Assembly: GCA_024644535.1 (NCBI GenBank)
Contig: JAHEKX010000014.1
Coordinates: 1-64,000, forward strand
Direction of reading: 5' to 3'
DNA: 64,000 nucleotides
DNA from: Gammaproteobacteria bacterium
GTDB lineage: Bacteria > Pseudomonadota > Gammaproteobacteria > Pseudomonadales > Halieaceae
In this document: in pieces, positions 29,580 through 39,788 of the stretch
How the letters are laid out: each line of letters starts with the position of its first letter
Numbering within the stretch: the stretch's first letter is position 1
Notes under the pieces: model-generated
Told to the model about the DNA's origin: nothing
The model's input: only the letters and a program-made list of their open reading frames with translations
Databases searched by the model: none
Made by a program: the position numbers and the translations under genes

Positions 29580-29774
29580 GTGTCGTCCTGTATTAACTGT
29601 CAGTCTGTCTTGGATTGAATAATCAATATAGTTTTATTGTTATTGTATTATCCGTGCAAGCACTGCAAGGGTGCAAGGGCTCAGACCCAAGACTGGGCAT
29701 CAGATCAATACATCGTTACACTAGGCAGCTTGCATCTAGCCCGCAGACAAACCGCTCACAACACTCGGCACACT

Positions 29775-32700
29775 ATGTTTAAACACTTAATTTCGTCTTC
29801 GCCATGGCCCCAGAAAGCCAGTACTCGCACGGCCGTTGGGCCTTTTTATGGCAGTGCCGAAGCTCGCTGCGTAGCAGAGCTTGCCTCTCACCATGACCGT
29901 ATCGTAGTTTTTGTGTCTGACACTAGTAATGCGATTGCGCTGGAACGTGAACTCCCTTTCTTTTTGACCCAAGACACCGAGTTACTGAGCTTTCCGGACT
30001 GGGAAATTCTGCCCTACGATCATTTTTCGCCACATCAAGATATCGTATCCGAACGATTACGAACGCTGTATCGCCTGCCGAAAATGACGCGAGGCATTCT
30101 GATCGTACCCATATCGACCGCTATGCACCGGCTGCCCCCGGTCGACTATATTGCCAGCAATGCTTTGCAGCTTGGCATTGGCGATCAATTCGACGCTGTT
30201 GCCTTCAGGCAACAGCTATTAAATGCTGGCTACACAGCGGTCGACACGGTTTATGAGCATGGCGAATTTGCCTTGCGCGGTTCGATTTTAGATGTATTCC
30301 CGATGGGCAGCTCAGTACCCTATCGCATCGACACCTTCGATGCCGACGTCGACAGTATTCGCACCTTTGATCCCGAAACACAGCGCACGATCGAGTCAAT
30401 CGAACGCATCGACCTGCTGCCCGCACGAGAGTTTCCCTTGACAAAAGGCGCACTAAATCAATTCATGATGAATTGGTACGACGCCTTCGATGTCGACCAC
30501 GACGCTTGTCCGGTTTACAGCGAGGTACTGGCCGGACGGGTACCGGGGGGTACCGAGTACTTTTTACCGCTGTTCTTCAAGCAAACCGCGAGCTTGTTTG
30601 ACTTCTTGCCCAAAGGTACGGCTCTGGTTACCGTTGGCGATCATCACCAATCAAGCCAAAGATTCTGGCAAGATGTCGTCGAGCGATACGAAGAATATGG
30701 TATAGACACGCGTCGACCACTACTGCCTCCGCAACAAATCATTCTGCCTGTGGAGGCGTTTTACGGACAGCTCAAGCGCTTTGCGACACTCGAGCTTAGA
30801 CGCAACCCCGACGCGCCGGTGCACTTTAATACCGATTCAAAGCCCCTGCCTAGCTTTATTTCCGAGGCCAGCAGCTCACCCGTCGAACCCTTAAAAAGCT
30901 GGATTGAGACACATCGCGCTGGCACCTTACTGGTGGCAGAAACGGCCGGGCGACGTGAGGCGCTGATCGATGCATTACAACGTATTGGATTGACTGCACA
31001 GGCCTTTATAGATTGGCAGAGCTTTGAAGCAAACCCCGTCATACTGGGTATTGCCACCGCTCCAATCGATAGAGGCATGTATTTTGGTCCCAACGCGCCC
31101 TGCCTGATTGCTGAAGCCCAGCTGTACGGCCAAAAAGTGGCGCAACGCCGACGTCGCAGCGACAACCAAAACTCTACCGACGAGGCTTTCCGGCACATTA
31201 ACGAGCTGCACGAAGGGACACCGGTTGTGCACTTAGAGCACGGTGTCGGACGCTACGACGGCCTGCAAACCCTGACAGTATCGGGCGAAACCAGTGAGTT
31301 TATTACTCTCACTTATGCCGAGAGTGCCAAACTTTATGTTCCCGTCGCCTCGTTACATCTTATTTCACGCTACGCGGGCGCCGATGGTGACTCAGCCCCC
31401 TTGCATCGACTAGGCTCTGATCAATGGGAAAAAGCCCGCAGAAAAGCCAGCGAACGAGCCTCGGATGTAGCCGCTCAACTACTCGAGGTTTATGCGCGGC
31501 GTGAAGCCCGTAAGGGTTTTGCACACGATATCGATCCACTAGAATACGAACGTTTTTGCGCCGGTTTCCCGTTTGAGGAAACTCCCGATCAAGCGTCGAC
31601 AATTGACGCTGTGCGTAACGATATGTGCGCCGAAAAAGTCATGGATAGGCTTGTTTGCGGTGACGTGGGTTTTGGTAAAACCGAAGTCGCCATGCGCGCG
31701 GCCTTCATTTCCAGTCAGAACGGGAAACAAGTAGCTGTTTTAGTACCTACCACCTTGCTGGCACAACAGCACTATCACTCGTTCTGTGATCGGTTTGCGG
31801 GCTGGGAGACAAAAGTTGCCGTCGTGTCGCGGTTTAACAGCGCCAGCCAGAATAAGGCCATTCTGGCCGATGTGGCCGCGGGTAAAATCGACATTCTAGT
31901 CGGCACTCATAAGTTGTTATCCCCCGACGTGAAATTCAAGGACTTAGGACTTCTAATTATCGATGAAGAGCACCGCTTTGGTGTAAAACAAAAAGAAACC
32001 CTAAAAGCGCTGCGTACTGAAGTTGATATTTTGACGCTAACCGCTACGCCAATTCCCAGAACCCTAAATATGGCCCTGGGCGGCATGCGTGATTTATCGG
32101 TCATCGCTACCCCTCCGGCCAAACGCCTCTCGATTAAGACCTTCGTGCGCGAGCACAATGTCGGCATGATTAAAGAGGCGATTCTGCGTGAAACTCTGCG
32201 CGGTGGGCAAGTGTATTACTTGCACAACGAAGTCAAAACCATTGACGAAACCGCTCGAAAGTTACAGGCCCTGGTGCCGGACTTGAAAATTGCGGTGGCG
32301 CATGGCCAGCAGCACGAAACGGAACTTGAGCGCATCATGTCGGATTTTTATCACCAGCGCTTCCATATACTCGTGTGCACCACCATTATCGAGACAGGTA
32401 TCGACGTCCCTAACGCCAACACCATTATTATGGATCGGGCTGACCGGTTGGGCTTAGCACAGCTACACCAGTTGCGAGGTCGCGTCGGGCGTTCGCACCA
32501 CCAGGCCTACGCCTACTTGCTGTGCCCGCCCCGTTCGGGTTTGACCAAAGACGCCGAGAAACGACTTGAAGCCATCGAGGCCGCAGGCGACTTAGGTGCT
32601 GGCTATTTACTAGCGACCCAAGATCTAGAAATTCGTGGCGCCGGCGAGTTATTGGGTGATGATCAGTCAGGACAAATTCACAGCGTAGGTTTCTCGCTGT

Positions 32701-33227
32701 ATTTGAAAATGCTAGAACGCGCAGTGGCTGCACTCAAACGCGGCGAACTTCCCAACGTCGATACCCCGCTGGAGCAAGGGTCCGAGGTTAATCTGCACAG
32801 TTCAGCCCTAATACCCGAAGATTATCTGCCCGACATCAACACGCGCTTAGTACTCTACCGACGTGCCGGCGCTGCCCAAACCCAACAACAGTTACGCGAT
32901 TTGCAAATCGAGATGATCGACCGCTTTGGGTTACTACCAGAGCCTGTAAAAACACTTTTCATTAGCGCTGAGGTTCGTATCGAAGCCGAACAGGCTGGGG
33001 TCAGCAATGTCGATATCGGCGAAACCAACGGCAGTTTGCAATTTATGGATAACACCAAAGTGGACCCACTGAACCTAGTTACCCTAGTTCAAAAAGACCC
33101 AAAACGTTATCAGCTCGCTGGCGCCAACAAATTGAAGTTCCAATGCGAATTAACATCGCCAAGAGACCGCGCAGACTTTATCATTACGCTATGCAAACAG
33201 CTGACTCAAACGCGAGCCGTAACCTAG
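29775..33227 (+). CDS. mfd: Transcription-repair coupling factor
   Basis: Mfd removes RNA polymerase stalled at DNA lesions and recruits UvrA. The ATG at 29775 gives 1150 residues, the usual length; an upstream start would add 46 unrelated residues. The order is a UvrB-like N-terminal region (HLISSSPWPQK, then FPDWEILPYDHFSPHQDIVSE), the RNA polymerase interaction domain (HEGTPVVHLEHGVGRYDGL), then the RecG-like helicase. Helicase motifs are Walker A CGDVGFGKTEVAMRAAF, the DEEH box LLIIDEEHRFGVKQKE, LTATPIPRTLNMAL, and the RGRVGR motif VI. The TRCF C-terminal domain (PDINTRLVLYRR) closes the protein. The csiV start overlaps its end. Confidence 0.96.
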   Translation: MFKHLISSSPWPQKASTRTAVGPFYGSAEARCVAELASHHDRIVVFVSDTSNAIALERELPFFLTQDTELLSFPDWEILPYDHFSPHQDIVSERLRTLYRLPKMTRGILIVPISTAMHRLPPVDYIASNALQLGIGDQFDAVAFRQQLLNAGYTAVDTVYEHGEFALRGSILDVFPMGSSVPYRIDTFDADVDSIRTFDPETQRTIESIERIDLLPAREFPLTKGALNQFMMNWYDAFDVDHDACPVYSEVLAGRVPGGTEYFLPLFFKQTASLFDFLPKGTALVTVGDHHQSSQRFWQDVVERYEEYGIDTRRPLLPPQQIILPVEAFYGQLKRFATLELRRNPDAPVHFNTDSKPLPSFISEASSSPVEPLKSWIETHRAGTLLVAETAGRREALIDALQRIGLTAQAFIDWQSFEANPVILGIATAPIDRGMYFGPNAPCLIAEAQLYGQKVAQRRRRSDNQNSTDEAFRHINELHEGTPVVHLEHGVGRYDGLQTLTVSGETSEFITLTYAESAKLYVPVASLHLISRYAGADGDSAPLHRLGSDQWEKARRKASERASDVAAQLLEVYARREARKGFAHDIDPLEYERFCAGFPFEETPDQASTIDAVRNDMCAEKVMDRLVCGDVGFGKTEVAMRAAFISSQNGKQVAVLVPTTLLAQQHYHSFCDRFAGWETKVAVVSRFNSASQNKAILADVAAGKIDILVGTHKLLSPDVKFKDLGLLIIDEEHRFGVKQKETLKALRTEVDILTLTATPIPRTLNMALGGMRDLSVIATPPAKRLSIKTFVREHNVGMIKEAILRETLRGGQVYYLHNEVKTIDETARKLQALVPDLKIAVAHGQQHETELERIMSDFYHQRFHILVCTTIIETGIDVPNANTIIMDRADRLGLAQLHQLRGRVGRSHHQAYAYLLCPPRSGLTKDAEKRLEAIEAAGDLGAGYLLATQDLEIRGAGELLGDDQSGQIHSVGFSLYLKMLERAVAALKRGELPNVDTPLEQGSEVNLHSSALIPEDYLPDINTRLVLYRRAGAAQTQQQLRDLQIEMIDRFGLLPEPVKTLFISAEVRIEAEQAGVSNVDIGETNGSLQFMDNTKVDPLNLVTLVQKDPKRYQLAGANKLKFQCELTSPRDRADFIITLCKQLTQTRAVT

Positions 33228-34477
33228 GCACTGTGCCTCGCCAACCCTCCGGTGCCGGAGCTGCGACCTCGCATGCCTGCGTATCTGCCTGGGCCGCTTT
33301 GTGCCTGGTACTAGGCATACCTATGGTGAATGCTCAAGACGATGCAGAACCCGAAAAAACCTGGTTCCAAATAGAAATTCTAGTACTCACGTCGAACAAT
33401 CCCAACGCCTTACTGGGCGAAGAATGGGCCCTTAAGCCAAGCTTGGTAGCTGCCGAAAGCTGGCGCCTGCAGCCCTCAGAAGACGTCAGCAAAGAATTAC
33501 AGGCCATTTATGAAGTTGCAACGACTCAGACCCCAGCCGGGACTTTTGAAATTGACTGGTCCTTACCCACCAACTCGCCTTGGCCGGGGTTGGACGAGAC
33601 ATTATTCCAATACCGGCCAAGCGATTTATACGAAACTGCGCTGAAAATCGAAAGCAATCGTTTAGATTACAAATTAGGCTATAGCTCGTTTTCTAGCGAA
33701 CGCATGTTTGTTATACCCAGAGACAACCCAAATCGCTTGGACATGATGGTTAACACAATAGCACCCGTTGATGAAACGACACCTCTGCCGGTAACGCATA
33801 TCTGGCTGGACGCAGACCGTCGAACACCAAAACCCGAACTGGCGAGTGCCAAACAGCGATTGGAAAACAGCGGTGATTATCAGGTGCGTAACTATCTGCG
33901 CTGGGCCGAACAACTCAAAGACGAATCGCAAACGCTGCCCGTTCGCTTAGACGCAGCTTCGCGGGGTCAAGCCTGGCCCGAGCTGCAAGGTGATATCAGC
34001 GTGTATGTATCGCGCTACTTGCACATCAAAACTAACCTTTGGCTGAACACCGCCGGGCACTACCAACCCGATTGGCAAATGCCCGAGCCGCCACCACCGG
34101 TCGACCCTATTCAGCACCGGGGCTTACCAGTTGCAGGCCGCCCAATCACCACTAGCGCAAGCGAAATGCCAGAAATCACGCCACTTGGACGCCCCGACTG
34201 GCTATTGCAAGCTGGCATAGGCGAGCAGTTCCGCTACCTAGAGCGCAACCGCCCGGATTCTAATTTACCCAACGGTTTAGCGGATGAGGAAACCCCCTAC
34301 CCTTATCGACACGCCATCGCCCTTCAACAAACTCGCCGTATGCGCAGTGGCGAAATCCACTATATTGACCACCCGGCAATGGCTTTAATTGTTAGCATCA
34401 CGCGGATCGAGGACGAAAACCTAGCGGAGTTCAAGCGCTGGGTTCTGGCCGAACAAGCGGTTCAAGACCCGCGATAG
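33191..34477 (+). CDS. CsiV-family exported protein
   Basis: From the ATG at 33191 the protein has 428 residues. A hydrophobic segment (about 30-48) ending in VNA-QDD looks like a signal peptide or anchor. The mature part opens WFQIEILVLTS, close to the WYxVExIVF start of the CsiV family, and ends with RMRSGEIHYIDHPAMALIVS, also characteristic. Known: CsiV in Shewanella-related studies binds peptidoglycan and works with the outer-membrane lytic machinery; the broader family is poorly understood. The gene overlaps the end of mfd by 37 bases and the end of the convergent mscS-like gene by 47 bases. Confidence 0.8.
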   Translation: MQTADSNASRNLGTVPRQPSGAGAATSHACVSAWAALCLVLGIPMVNAQDDAEPEKTWFQIEILVLTSNNPNALLGEEWALKPSLVAAESWRLQPSEDVSKELQAIYEVATTQTPAGTFEIDWSLPTNSPWPGLDETLFQYRPSDLYETALKIESNRLDYKLGYSSFSSERMFVIPRDNPNRLDMMVNTIAPVDETTPLPVTHIWLDADRRTPKPELASAKQRLENSGDYQVRNYLRWAEQLKDESQTLPVRLDAASRGQAWPELQGDISVYVSRYLHIKTNLWLNTAGHYQPDWQMPEPPPPVDPIQHRGLPVAGRPITTSASEMPEITPLGRPDWLLQAGIGEQFRYLERNRPDSNLPNGLADEETPYPYRHAIALQQTRRMRSGEIHYIDHPAMALIVSITRIEDENLAEFKRWVLAEQAVQDPR

Positions 34478-35537
34478 AATCGACGTGTAAAGTTTGTGTT
34501 GGGAAGGCAACATCGGCGCCAGCCGCATGCACAATATCCAGTACCTTTAGCAGTACATCTTCTTTAACGCCGTGAAACTCCACCCAGTTCACCGTTTTTG
34601 TGAAGGTGTAGATAAAGAAATCTAAAGACGATGCGCCAAAATGGTTGAAGTTCACAATCAGCGTCTTGTTAGTGTCGATGTCGGGATGATTCTGCAACAT
34701 CGCACGTACCTTGTTCACAATATCGCGCACAGCACCGGCGTCTTGATAGCGGACACCAATGGTTTCATAAATACGGCGATTGAACATCCGCGAGGGGTTT
34801 TCAACGGCTATTTGGCTAAACACGGAGTTGGGAATGTACAAGGGGCGTTGATCGAAGGTTCTGATGCGCGTTAAACGCCAACCGATATCTTCCACGGTTC
34901 CCTCAATCTCGCGGTCAGGTGAGCGAATCCAATCGCCGGGTGCGAAAGGCCGGTCAAGATAAATACTCATACCGCCAAAAAAGTTAGCAAGTAGATCTTT
35001 TGCCGCAAAACCAACGGCGATACCGCCAATACCGCCAAAAGCGAGCAAACCAGAGACACTAACGCCCAAAGCCTGCAAGGCGGTCAAAGCCACCAAAATC
35101 CAGAGGGTCACGCGGGTTAGCTTGGCGATGGCATGAATTGTTGCCACCGAGGTCGAGTCCAAAGCGTCTGATTTTACCCGCACATACTCAGTCTCTGCGC
35201 CAACAATCAATCGGTGCAAAGCCCAAGCAACAACCAAAATTAGCGCCAATTGTGGCGACCAAGCCAGCCACTCTTGCGCAAAAGGCACCCACTGCTGGGG
35301 AATCCATTGCCACGCAAAAAATACGACCAACGCTAAGTAAGCAACGCGCACCGGTGAGCTAATCGCATTCACAATGACATCATCCCAACCCAAGCGTGTG
35401 GCTTGCGAGGTAGCCACGAGCCGCCCCAAAACTACGCTCAACACTAGATACCCAAGCAAGGCTAAGGTTGCGTACAACGCCGCTTCTGCCCATACATACT
35501 GTGCGGTCCACGACTGCAATGTTTCTAAATAGCTCAA
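34431..35537 (-). CDS. MscS-family mechanosensitive ion channel
   Basis: A 368-residue protein, longer than E. coli MscS, with four or five hydrophobic segments. The pore-lining helix region is GVSVSGLLAFGGIGGIAVGFAAKDLLANFFGG (about 158-189), followed by SIYLDRPFAPGDWI at the start of the soluble beta domain. IPNSVFSQIAVENPSRM follows. This resembles the YnaI/YbdG-type channels, which open under membrane tension in osmotic downshock. The start is a TTG with GAGGA about eight bases upstream. It is transcribed away from lexA and converges on csiV. Confidence 0.9.
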   Translation of the reverse strand: MSYLETLQSWTAQYVWAEAALYATLALLGYLVLSVVLGRLVATSQATRLGWDDVIVNAISSPVRVAYLALVVFFAWQWIPQQWVPFAQEWLAWSPQLALILVVAWALHRLIVGAETEYVRVKSDALDSTSVATIHAIAKLTRVTLWILVALTALQALGVSVSGLLAFGGIGGIAVGFAAKDLLANFFGGMSIYLDRPFAPGDWIRSPDREIEGTVEDIGWRLTRIRTFDQRPLYIPNSVFSQIAVENPSRMFNRRIYETIGVRYQDAGAVRDIVNKVRAMLQNHPDIDTNKTLIVNFNHFGASSLDFFIYTFTKTVNWVEFHGVKEDVLLKVLDIVHAAGADVAFPTQTLHVDSIAGLEPLVRPEPSA

Positions 35538-35598
35538 AATTTGTTCCTCATCCCTGCTAAGCGTCTAGTGTATACAATGAGTTGCGTCGCGCCCATAG

Positions 35599-35614
35599 CT
35601 GTATATAATAACAG
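35599..35614 (+). promoter_or_regulatory. SOS box 1 (LexA operator) of lexA
   Basis: CTGTATATAATAACAG matches the CTG-N10-CAG gammaproteobacterial SOS consensus closely. A TATAAT (35604-35609) lies inside it, with TTGCGT (35582-35587) as the -35 region. LexA binding would cover the promoter, so lexA should repress itself. Confidence 0.88.
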
Positions 35615-35617
35615 TTA

Positions 35618-35633
35618 CTGGAAAAATACACAG
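35618..35633 (+). promoter_or_regulatory. SOS box 2 (LexA operator) of lexA
   Basis: CTGGAAAAATACACAG keeps CTG-N10-CAG and lies 19 bases after box 1, eight bases before the lexA ATG. E. coli lexA also has two operators in tandem. The inner bases are less symmetrical than in box 1. Confidence 0.7.
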
Positions 35634-35641
35634 GGGTCGTT

Positions 35642-36241
35642 ATGATCAAGCTCACCCAGCGCCAGCAGCAAGTTCTCGACTTTATTAAAGGTCATATGCA
35701 AAGCACCGGCATGCCTCCCACTCGGGCGGACATTGCGCGCTCGCTGGGCTTTAAGTCCGCCAACGCTGCAGAGGATCACCTTAAAGCACTCGCACGCAAA
35801 GGCGCTATCGAGATGATACCGGGCGCATCCCGCGGCATTAGACTGCCCGAGGCCAGCTTTGGTCTACCCGTGATTGGTCGAGTTGCCGCCGGAAGCCCTA
35901 TTCTGGCGCAAGAACACATCGAGGAACACATCAGTATTCCACCTGATTTTTTTTACCCAGCGGCGGACTACTTCTTGAAGGTTCGCGGCGATTCCATGAT
36001 CAACGTCGGAATTCTAGACGGCGATTTTTTGGCCGTTAAACGCACAAGCGACGTTCGGACTGGCCAGATAGTGGTTGCCCGCATTGAAGACGAAGTCACG
36101 GTAAAACGACTAGAGAAACCCCCGGGTGGCCACACCGTGCGACTCATTGCGGAAAATCCAGACTATGAGCCCATTGTGGTTGACCTGCGTGACCAAGCTT
36201 TTGCTATCGAAGGCTTAAGCGTTGGGGTACTGCGACGCTAG
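35642..36241 (+). CDS. lexA: LexA repressor
   Basis: LexA represses SOS genes until RecA filaments trigger its self-cleavage. The 199-residue protein has an N-terminal winged helix (1-70; [20 protein letters not shown]). The cleavage bond Ala83-Gly84 lies in VAAGSP, with the catalytic pair Ser118 (RGDSM) and Lys155 (VTVKR), spaced as in E. coli. Two SOS boxes precede it. In Pseudomonas a sulA gene follows lexA; here the next gene is on the opposite strand and overlaps the lexA stop by four bases, so no sulA lies here. Confidence 0.97.
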   Translation: MIKLTQRQQQVLDFIKGHMQSTGMPPTRADIARSLGFKSANAAEDHLKALARKGAIEMIPGASRGIRLPEASFGLPVIGRVAAGSPILAQEHIEEHISIPPDFFYPAADYFLKVRGDSMINVGILDGDFLAVKRTSDVRTGQIVVARIEDEVTVKRLEKPPGGHTVRLIAENPDYEPIVVDLRDQAFAIEGLSVGVLRR

Positions 36242-36489
36242 TGAACAACGCGAGGAACAGAGGCTGCGGCCTCTTCCGCCTCGACCTGTTCTGAAATAGC
36301 AGCAACCGCTTGAATACCTGCTTGGATCATCACTTTAGCAACCTCCAATGTTTGATCATTCATGTAGGCGGCACTCTCATCCGAGAAGGTGATAGTAACA
36401 AGGGGCTCTGACTTGCCCGATTCGTCGGCACGCTGCAGTACGATGTCGCCGTTGGCAAGTTCAGCAATTTCAAGAAAAGACGATGGCAA
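36238..36489 (-). CDS. Small conserved hypothetical protein
   Basis: An 83-residue acidic protein without a signal peptide or membrane helix, starting at TTG after AGGATT. It begins [20 protein letters not shown] and ends in an alanine-glutamate-rich stretch ([13 protein letters not shown]). I do not recognise a domain. A similar small gene lies between lexA/sulA and topA in Pseudomonas genomes as I recall, which supports it as real. It lies downstream of the DUF6586 gene on the same strand, 69 bases away, and its stop overlaps the end of lexA. Confidence 0.7.
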   Translation of the reverse strand: MPSSFLEIAELANGDIVLQRADESGKSEPLVTITFSDESAAYMNDQTLEVAKVMIQAGIQAVAAISEQVEAEEAAASVPRVVH

Positions 36490-36558
36490 AACAAATCCTC
36501 AGTATCGTTGCAAGACTAGTGTAACAGGGCTAGGCCTTGGGCGCCAAACTCAGGTCGA

Positions 36559-37023
36559 TCAACATTCATCAAGCACATCGCGAATGGCGCTAGCCGAGCT
36601 TTGTAAAAACGTATAAGCCGAATGCCAATCGCGATGATCAGGACCTTGCGACTGAGCCGCTAGATTCATACTATTGCGCACACCGCCAGACACCTGAGAA
36701 CCTAAAGTGGCATACAAGGGCTGTAGAACACCCTGCTCTTCGCGCGCCATCGCTTGAACAGTCAGAGGCAAGACCTTACCCTGTGCAGGCTCTGGAAGCT
36801 CAGCAATCGATGCAGGTGCTTGCTTTGGCGCATCGGCTTGACCACCTCCCTCTAGCAATAAGTATCCGTAGGCACGACCGAGGTGGTGTTTAAGTGCAGG
36901 TTGATAAGCATCCTGCAATACGCTCGCACCTAAATGCTGAGCCTCGCGGTCACGCTGCCATGCCTCTAGCAGTACCCTCGCGCAATACAGACTGTGGTTG
37001 ACCAAGCCTCTGCAGCTACTCAT
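36559..37023 (-). CDS. DUF6586-like protein
   Basis: From the ATG at 37023, directly behind the topA stop, the protein has 154 residues. It begins MSSCRGLVNHSLYCARVLLE and includes YQPALKHHLGRAYGYLLLEG and RDWHSAYTFLQSSASAIRD. It is soluble, mainly helical and without catalytic motifs. The pattern fits the DUF6586 family found after topA in Pseudomonas-like genomes; function unknown. A start further upstream would run into topA. Translation is probably coupled to topA, with four bases between the genes. Confidence 0.75.
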   Translation of the reverse strand: MSSCRGLVNHSLYCARVLLEAWQRDREAQHLGASVLQDAYQPALKHHLGRAYGYLLLEGGGQADAPKQAPASIAELPEPAQGKVLPLTVQAMAREEQGVLQPLYATLGSQVSGGVRNSMNLAAQSQGPDHRDWHSAYTFLQSSASAIRDVLDEC

Positions 37024-37027
37024 ATGC

Positions 37028-39667
37028 TTATTTTTTACCCGTACTCTCGACCCAGCGGCCCCCTTCAAAGTGGGCACGCCACCCGGTTGCTTTCCCATTG
37101 ACCTCCGTCATCAGATACTGCTCTTTGGTTTTTCGGCTATAGCGTATTTGCGTCAGGTTATCTCCCGAATCGTGCTCTGGACCATCAAGCAGGTAGTGAT
37201 ACTTGGCGTCGATTTGCCCACGATGCGGTTTTAGTTCACTGACTAGCGGGGCGCGTGTTTCGCGGTTTTTAGGGAATTTAGAGGCGGCCAAAAATAAGCC
37301 TGCGGCACCATCTCTCAGCACATAGTGGTCGTCTACTTTTGCACACTGCAGCTCAGGCATTGGCACAGGGTCGATCTTAGGTGGTGCCACCTCGCCACTG
37401 CGCAAAAGCTTACGCGTGTTCTTACAACTGTCACTACTGCACCCAAAATACTTGCCAAAACGACCAGTTTTTAACTGCATATCGGCGCCACACTTATCGC
37501 ATTCGATAATCGGGCCGTCGTAGCCTTTTATCTTGAATTGCCCCTGCTCTACGTCAAAGCCCGAGCAATCGGGGTTACTGCCGCAAACATGGAGTTTGCG
37601 TTTCTCATCTATCAAATAACTGTCCATTGCGGCATTGCATAATCGACAGCGCCGCTTGCTGATCAATAAACGGGACTCTGCCTCATCGTCTGCATCAGCA
37701 CTAATAGCCTCGTCGCCCGACACCAAATTAATGGTATTTTTACATCGCTCTTTCGGCGGCAAGGCGTAACCAGAGCATCCCAAGAATACACCAGTAGCCG
37801 CCGTACGAACCTGCATAGGCCGGCCGCACTGCTCGCAAGAAATGTCGGTCATAGTAGGGGCATTCGCCTGCATACCGTCGGGATCGGGTGCGCCCGCTTG
37901 TTCTAGGCGGTCGCTGAAGTCCGCGTAAAACTGGTTCAGCAATGTACGCCAGTCCAACTCCCCCTTAGCAACGTCGTCCAGGCGCTCTTCCATGGCCGCT
38001 GTAAAACCATAGTCCAGTAAGTCGTCGAAGCTGCTTTGCAGTCTTTGCGTGACAATATCGCCCATCTTTTCGGCGTAAAATCGCTTGTTTTCAAGCTTTA
38101 CGTAGCCTCGGTCTTGAATGGTCGAAATAATCGATGCATACGTCGAGGGCCGGCCTATTCCACGTTTTTCCAACTCGCGCACCAAACTGGCTTCACCGAA
38201 GCGCGGTGTAGGCTTAGTAAAATGCTGAGACGGATCCAGTTTCGACAGTTCTAAAACATCGTTCACTTTTAAATCTGGCAGAACCACATCTTCTTGCCCT
38301 TTTTTGGCGGCCGGTGGCAACACCTTGGTGTAGCCGTCAAAGACAACCACACGACCTTTTGCATGTAACTCGTAGCCAGCGGCCTGGATTGTTAGCGTGG
38401 TCGATAGGTATTCAGCCGCGGGCATTTGACCGGCCACAAATTGACGCCAGATTAAATCGTATAAGCGCTGTGCATCTCGTTCCATCGAGCTTAGGTGCGT
38501 TTGCAAGACATTGACGTCCGAAGGCCTAATGGCTTCGTGTGCCTCTTGCGCGTCCTGGCGCGCACTGTAACTTTGCGCATTAGCTGGTAGGTATCGCGAA
38601 TCGAAATTTGCTTCGATATAACCTCGACACGCGCTAATGGCGTCAGCGCTCAGGTTGGTCGAGTCAGTTCGCATATAGGTGATATGCCCTGCTTCGTAAA
38701 GACGCTGCGCCAAAGTCATGGTCTTCTTTACCGAAAACCCTAACCGCGTGCTTGCGGCTTGCTGCAGTGTTGAGGTAATAAAAGGTGCTGGCGCTTTCGA
38801 GCGAGTCGGCTTGCTATCGCGGGATTTTACCGAGTAGCTGGCCGTTTGCAGAGTCGCCGCGGCGGTTTTCGTTTCTGACTCAGCTCGGGGTCGAAAGGTT
38901 TCACCTTGGAATTTGCGAACTTCAAAACGAGTTTGCTCGCCAGTACGCGACTGCAAATCGGCGTGAATCTCCCAAAATTCCTCGGGCACGAAAGCACGTA
39001 TTTCGCGCTCGCGCTCTACAATCAACCGCACAGCGACGGACTGCACCCGACCCGCCGATAGGCCTCGAGCTATTTTTGCCCACAGCAACGGCGAGACCAT
39101 ATAGCCCACCACTCGGTCTAAAAATCGTCGAGCTTGTTGAGCGTTCACTCGCGCAATATCTAGGTCACCAGGGTGTTCGAACGCTTCTTGTATTGCCGTT
39201 TTGGTAATCTCGTTAAATACAACGCGTCGATAACGGCCGGGATCACCACCAATCGCCTCTTGCAAGTGCCAAGCAATGGCTTCTCCCTCACGATCCAAGT
39301 CGGTCGCAAGATAAATTGTGTCGGCTTTAGCGGCTAGCTGTTTGAGCTCGTTAACCACCTTTTCTTTACCTGGCAAAATTTCATAGTGCGCCTCCCAATC
39401 TTGGTCGGGGTTAACGCCCATGCGACGGATTAACTGGTCATGCGCCTTGTTTTTTTGGTACTGAGCTTTTTTCTCGGCAGACATCTTGCGGGTTTTAGCC
39501 GCCTGAGCCGCTCGCTCTTTAGGATTGGTGGCCGATGAAGCACTGCCGGAGGTGGGCAAATCACGAATGTGGCCCACACTGGATTTAACAATAAAATCAT
39601 TGCCCAAATATTTGTTAATCGTCTTGGCTTTCGCTGGCGACTCGACAATGACCAGTGCCTTACCCAT
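37028..39667 (-). CDS. topA: DNA topoisomerase I
   Basis: TopA relaxes negative supercoils as a type IA topoisomerase. The 879-residue protein has an N-terminal Toprim domain ([20 protein letters not shown]; metal residues in [10 protein letters not shown], Asp123 and Asp125). The active-site Tyr331 lies in [10 protein letters not shown]. Near the C-terminus are three zinc-binding cysteine clusters ([24 protein letters not shown]), then a basic tail. All standard parts are present. A clear promoter lies upstream, and the DUF6586 gene follows four bases after the stop. Confidence 0.97.
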   Translation of the reverse strand: MGKALVIVESPAKAKTINKYLGNDFIVKSSVGHIRDLPTSGSASSATNPKERAAQAAKTRKMSAEKKAQYQKNKAHDQLIRRMGVNPDQDWEAHYEILPGKEKVVNELKQLAAKADTIYLATDLDREGEAIAWHLQEAIGGDPGRYRRVVFNEITKTAIQEAFEHPGDLDIARVNAQQARRFLDRVVGYMVSPLLWAKIARGLSAGRVQSVAVRLIVEREREIRAFVPEEFWEIHADLQSRTGEQTRFEVRKFQGETFRPRAESETKTAAATLQTASYSVKSRDSKPTRSKAPAPFITSTLQQAASTRLGFSVKKTMTLAQRLYEAGHITYMRTDSTNLSADAISACRGYIEANFDSRYLPANAQSYSARQDAQEAHEAIRPSDVNVLQTHLSSMERDAQRLYDLIWRQFVAGQMPAAEYLSTTLTIQAAGYELHAKGRVVVFDGYTKVLPPAAKKGQEDVVLPDLKVNDVLELSKLDPSQHFTKPTPRFGEASLVRELEKRGIGRPSTYASIISTIQDRGYVKLENKRFYAEKMGDIVTQRLQSSFDDLLDYGFTAAMEERLDDVAKGELDWRTLLNQFYADFSDRLEQAGAPDPDGMQANAPTMTDISCEQCGRPMQVRTAATGVFLGCSGYALPPKERCKNTINLVSGDEAISADADDEAESRLLISKRRCRLCNAAMDSYLIDEKRKLHVCGSNPDCSGFDVEQGQFKIKGYDGPIIECDKCGADMQLKTGRFGKYFGCSSDSCKNTRKLLRSGEVAPPKIDPVPMPELQCAKVDDHYVLRDGAAGLFLAASKFPKNRETRAPLVSELKPHRGQIDAKYHYLLDGPEHDSGDNLTQIRYSRKTKEQYLMTEVNGKATGWRAHFEGGRWVESTGKK

Positions 39668-39724
39668 AATTCTCTCTCTAGGATCGTTTTGATTGCTTGT
39701 GTTTCACACACCTAAGGGTGGCCA

Positions 39725-39753
39725 TATATAGTGATGCAACAGCCCGCGGTCAA
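39725..39753 (-). promoter_or_regulatory. Sigma70-type promoter of topA
   Basis: On the minus strand TTGACC (39748-39753), 17 bases, then TATATA (39725-39730). A transcript would begin near 39717, leaving a leader of about 50 bases before the topA ATG. GC-rich sequence between the elements could make it supercoiling-sensitive, as known for topA in other bacteria (inference). Confidence 0.6.
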
Positions 39754-39788
39754 GAAAAAAACTGAATTAGTTACAATTTTGTCTAAGG

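Noticed and set aside
29588-29603. CTG-N10-CAG match (CTGTATTAACTGTCAG) eight bases before gap
   Set aside because: The outer triplets fit an SOS box, but the inner ten bases match the consensus poorly and neither gap nor mfd is a usual SOS gene. Likely chance.
29614-29627. AT-rich near-palindrome ATTGAATAATCAAT between gap and mfd
   Set aside because: One mismatch and AT-rich composition make chance likely; no regulator gene is adjacent.
29637-29774. 46-residue N-terminal extension of Mfd
   Set aside because: Its composition is unlike Mfd, and the ATG at 29775 gives the standard length and start.
37144-37700. Cysteine-rich end of topA as a separate zinc-finger gene
   Set aside because: It is in frame with the rest of TopA, and such zinc modules are normal in TopA.
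39470-39560. Apparent insertion of about 60 residues in the Toprim domain of TopA
   Set aside because: E. coli-type TopA has a similar low-complexity stretch at the same place, so it is a family feature.
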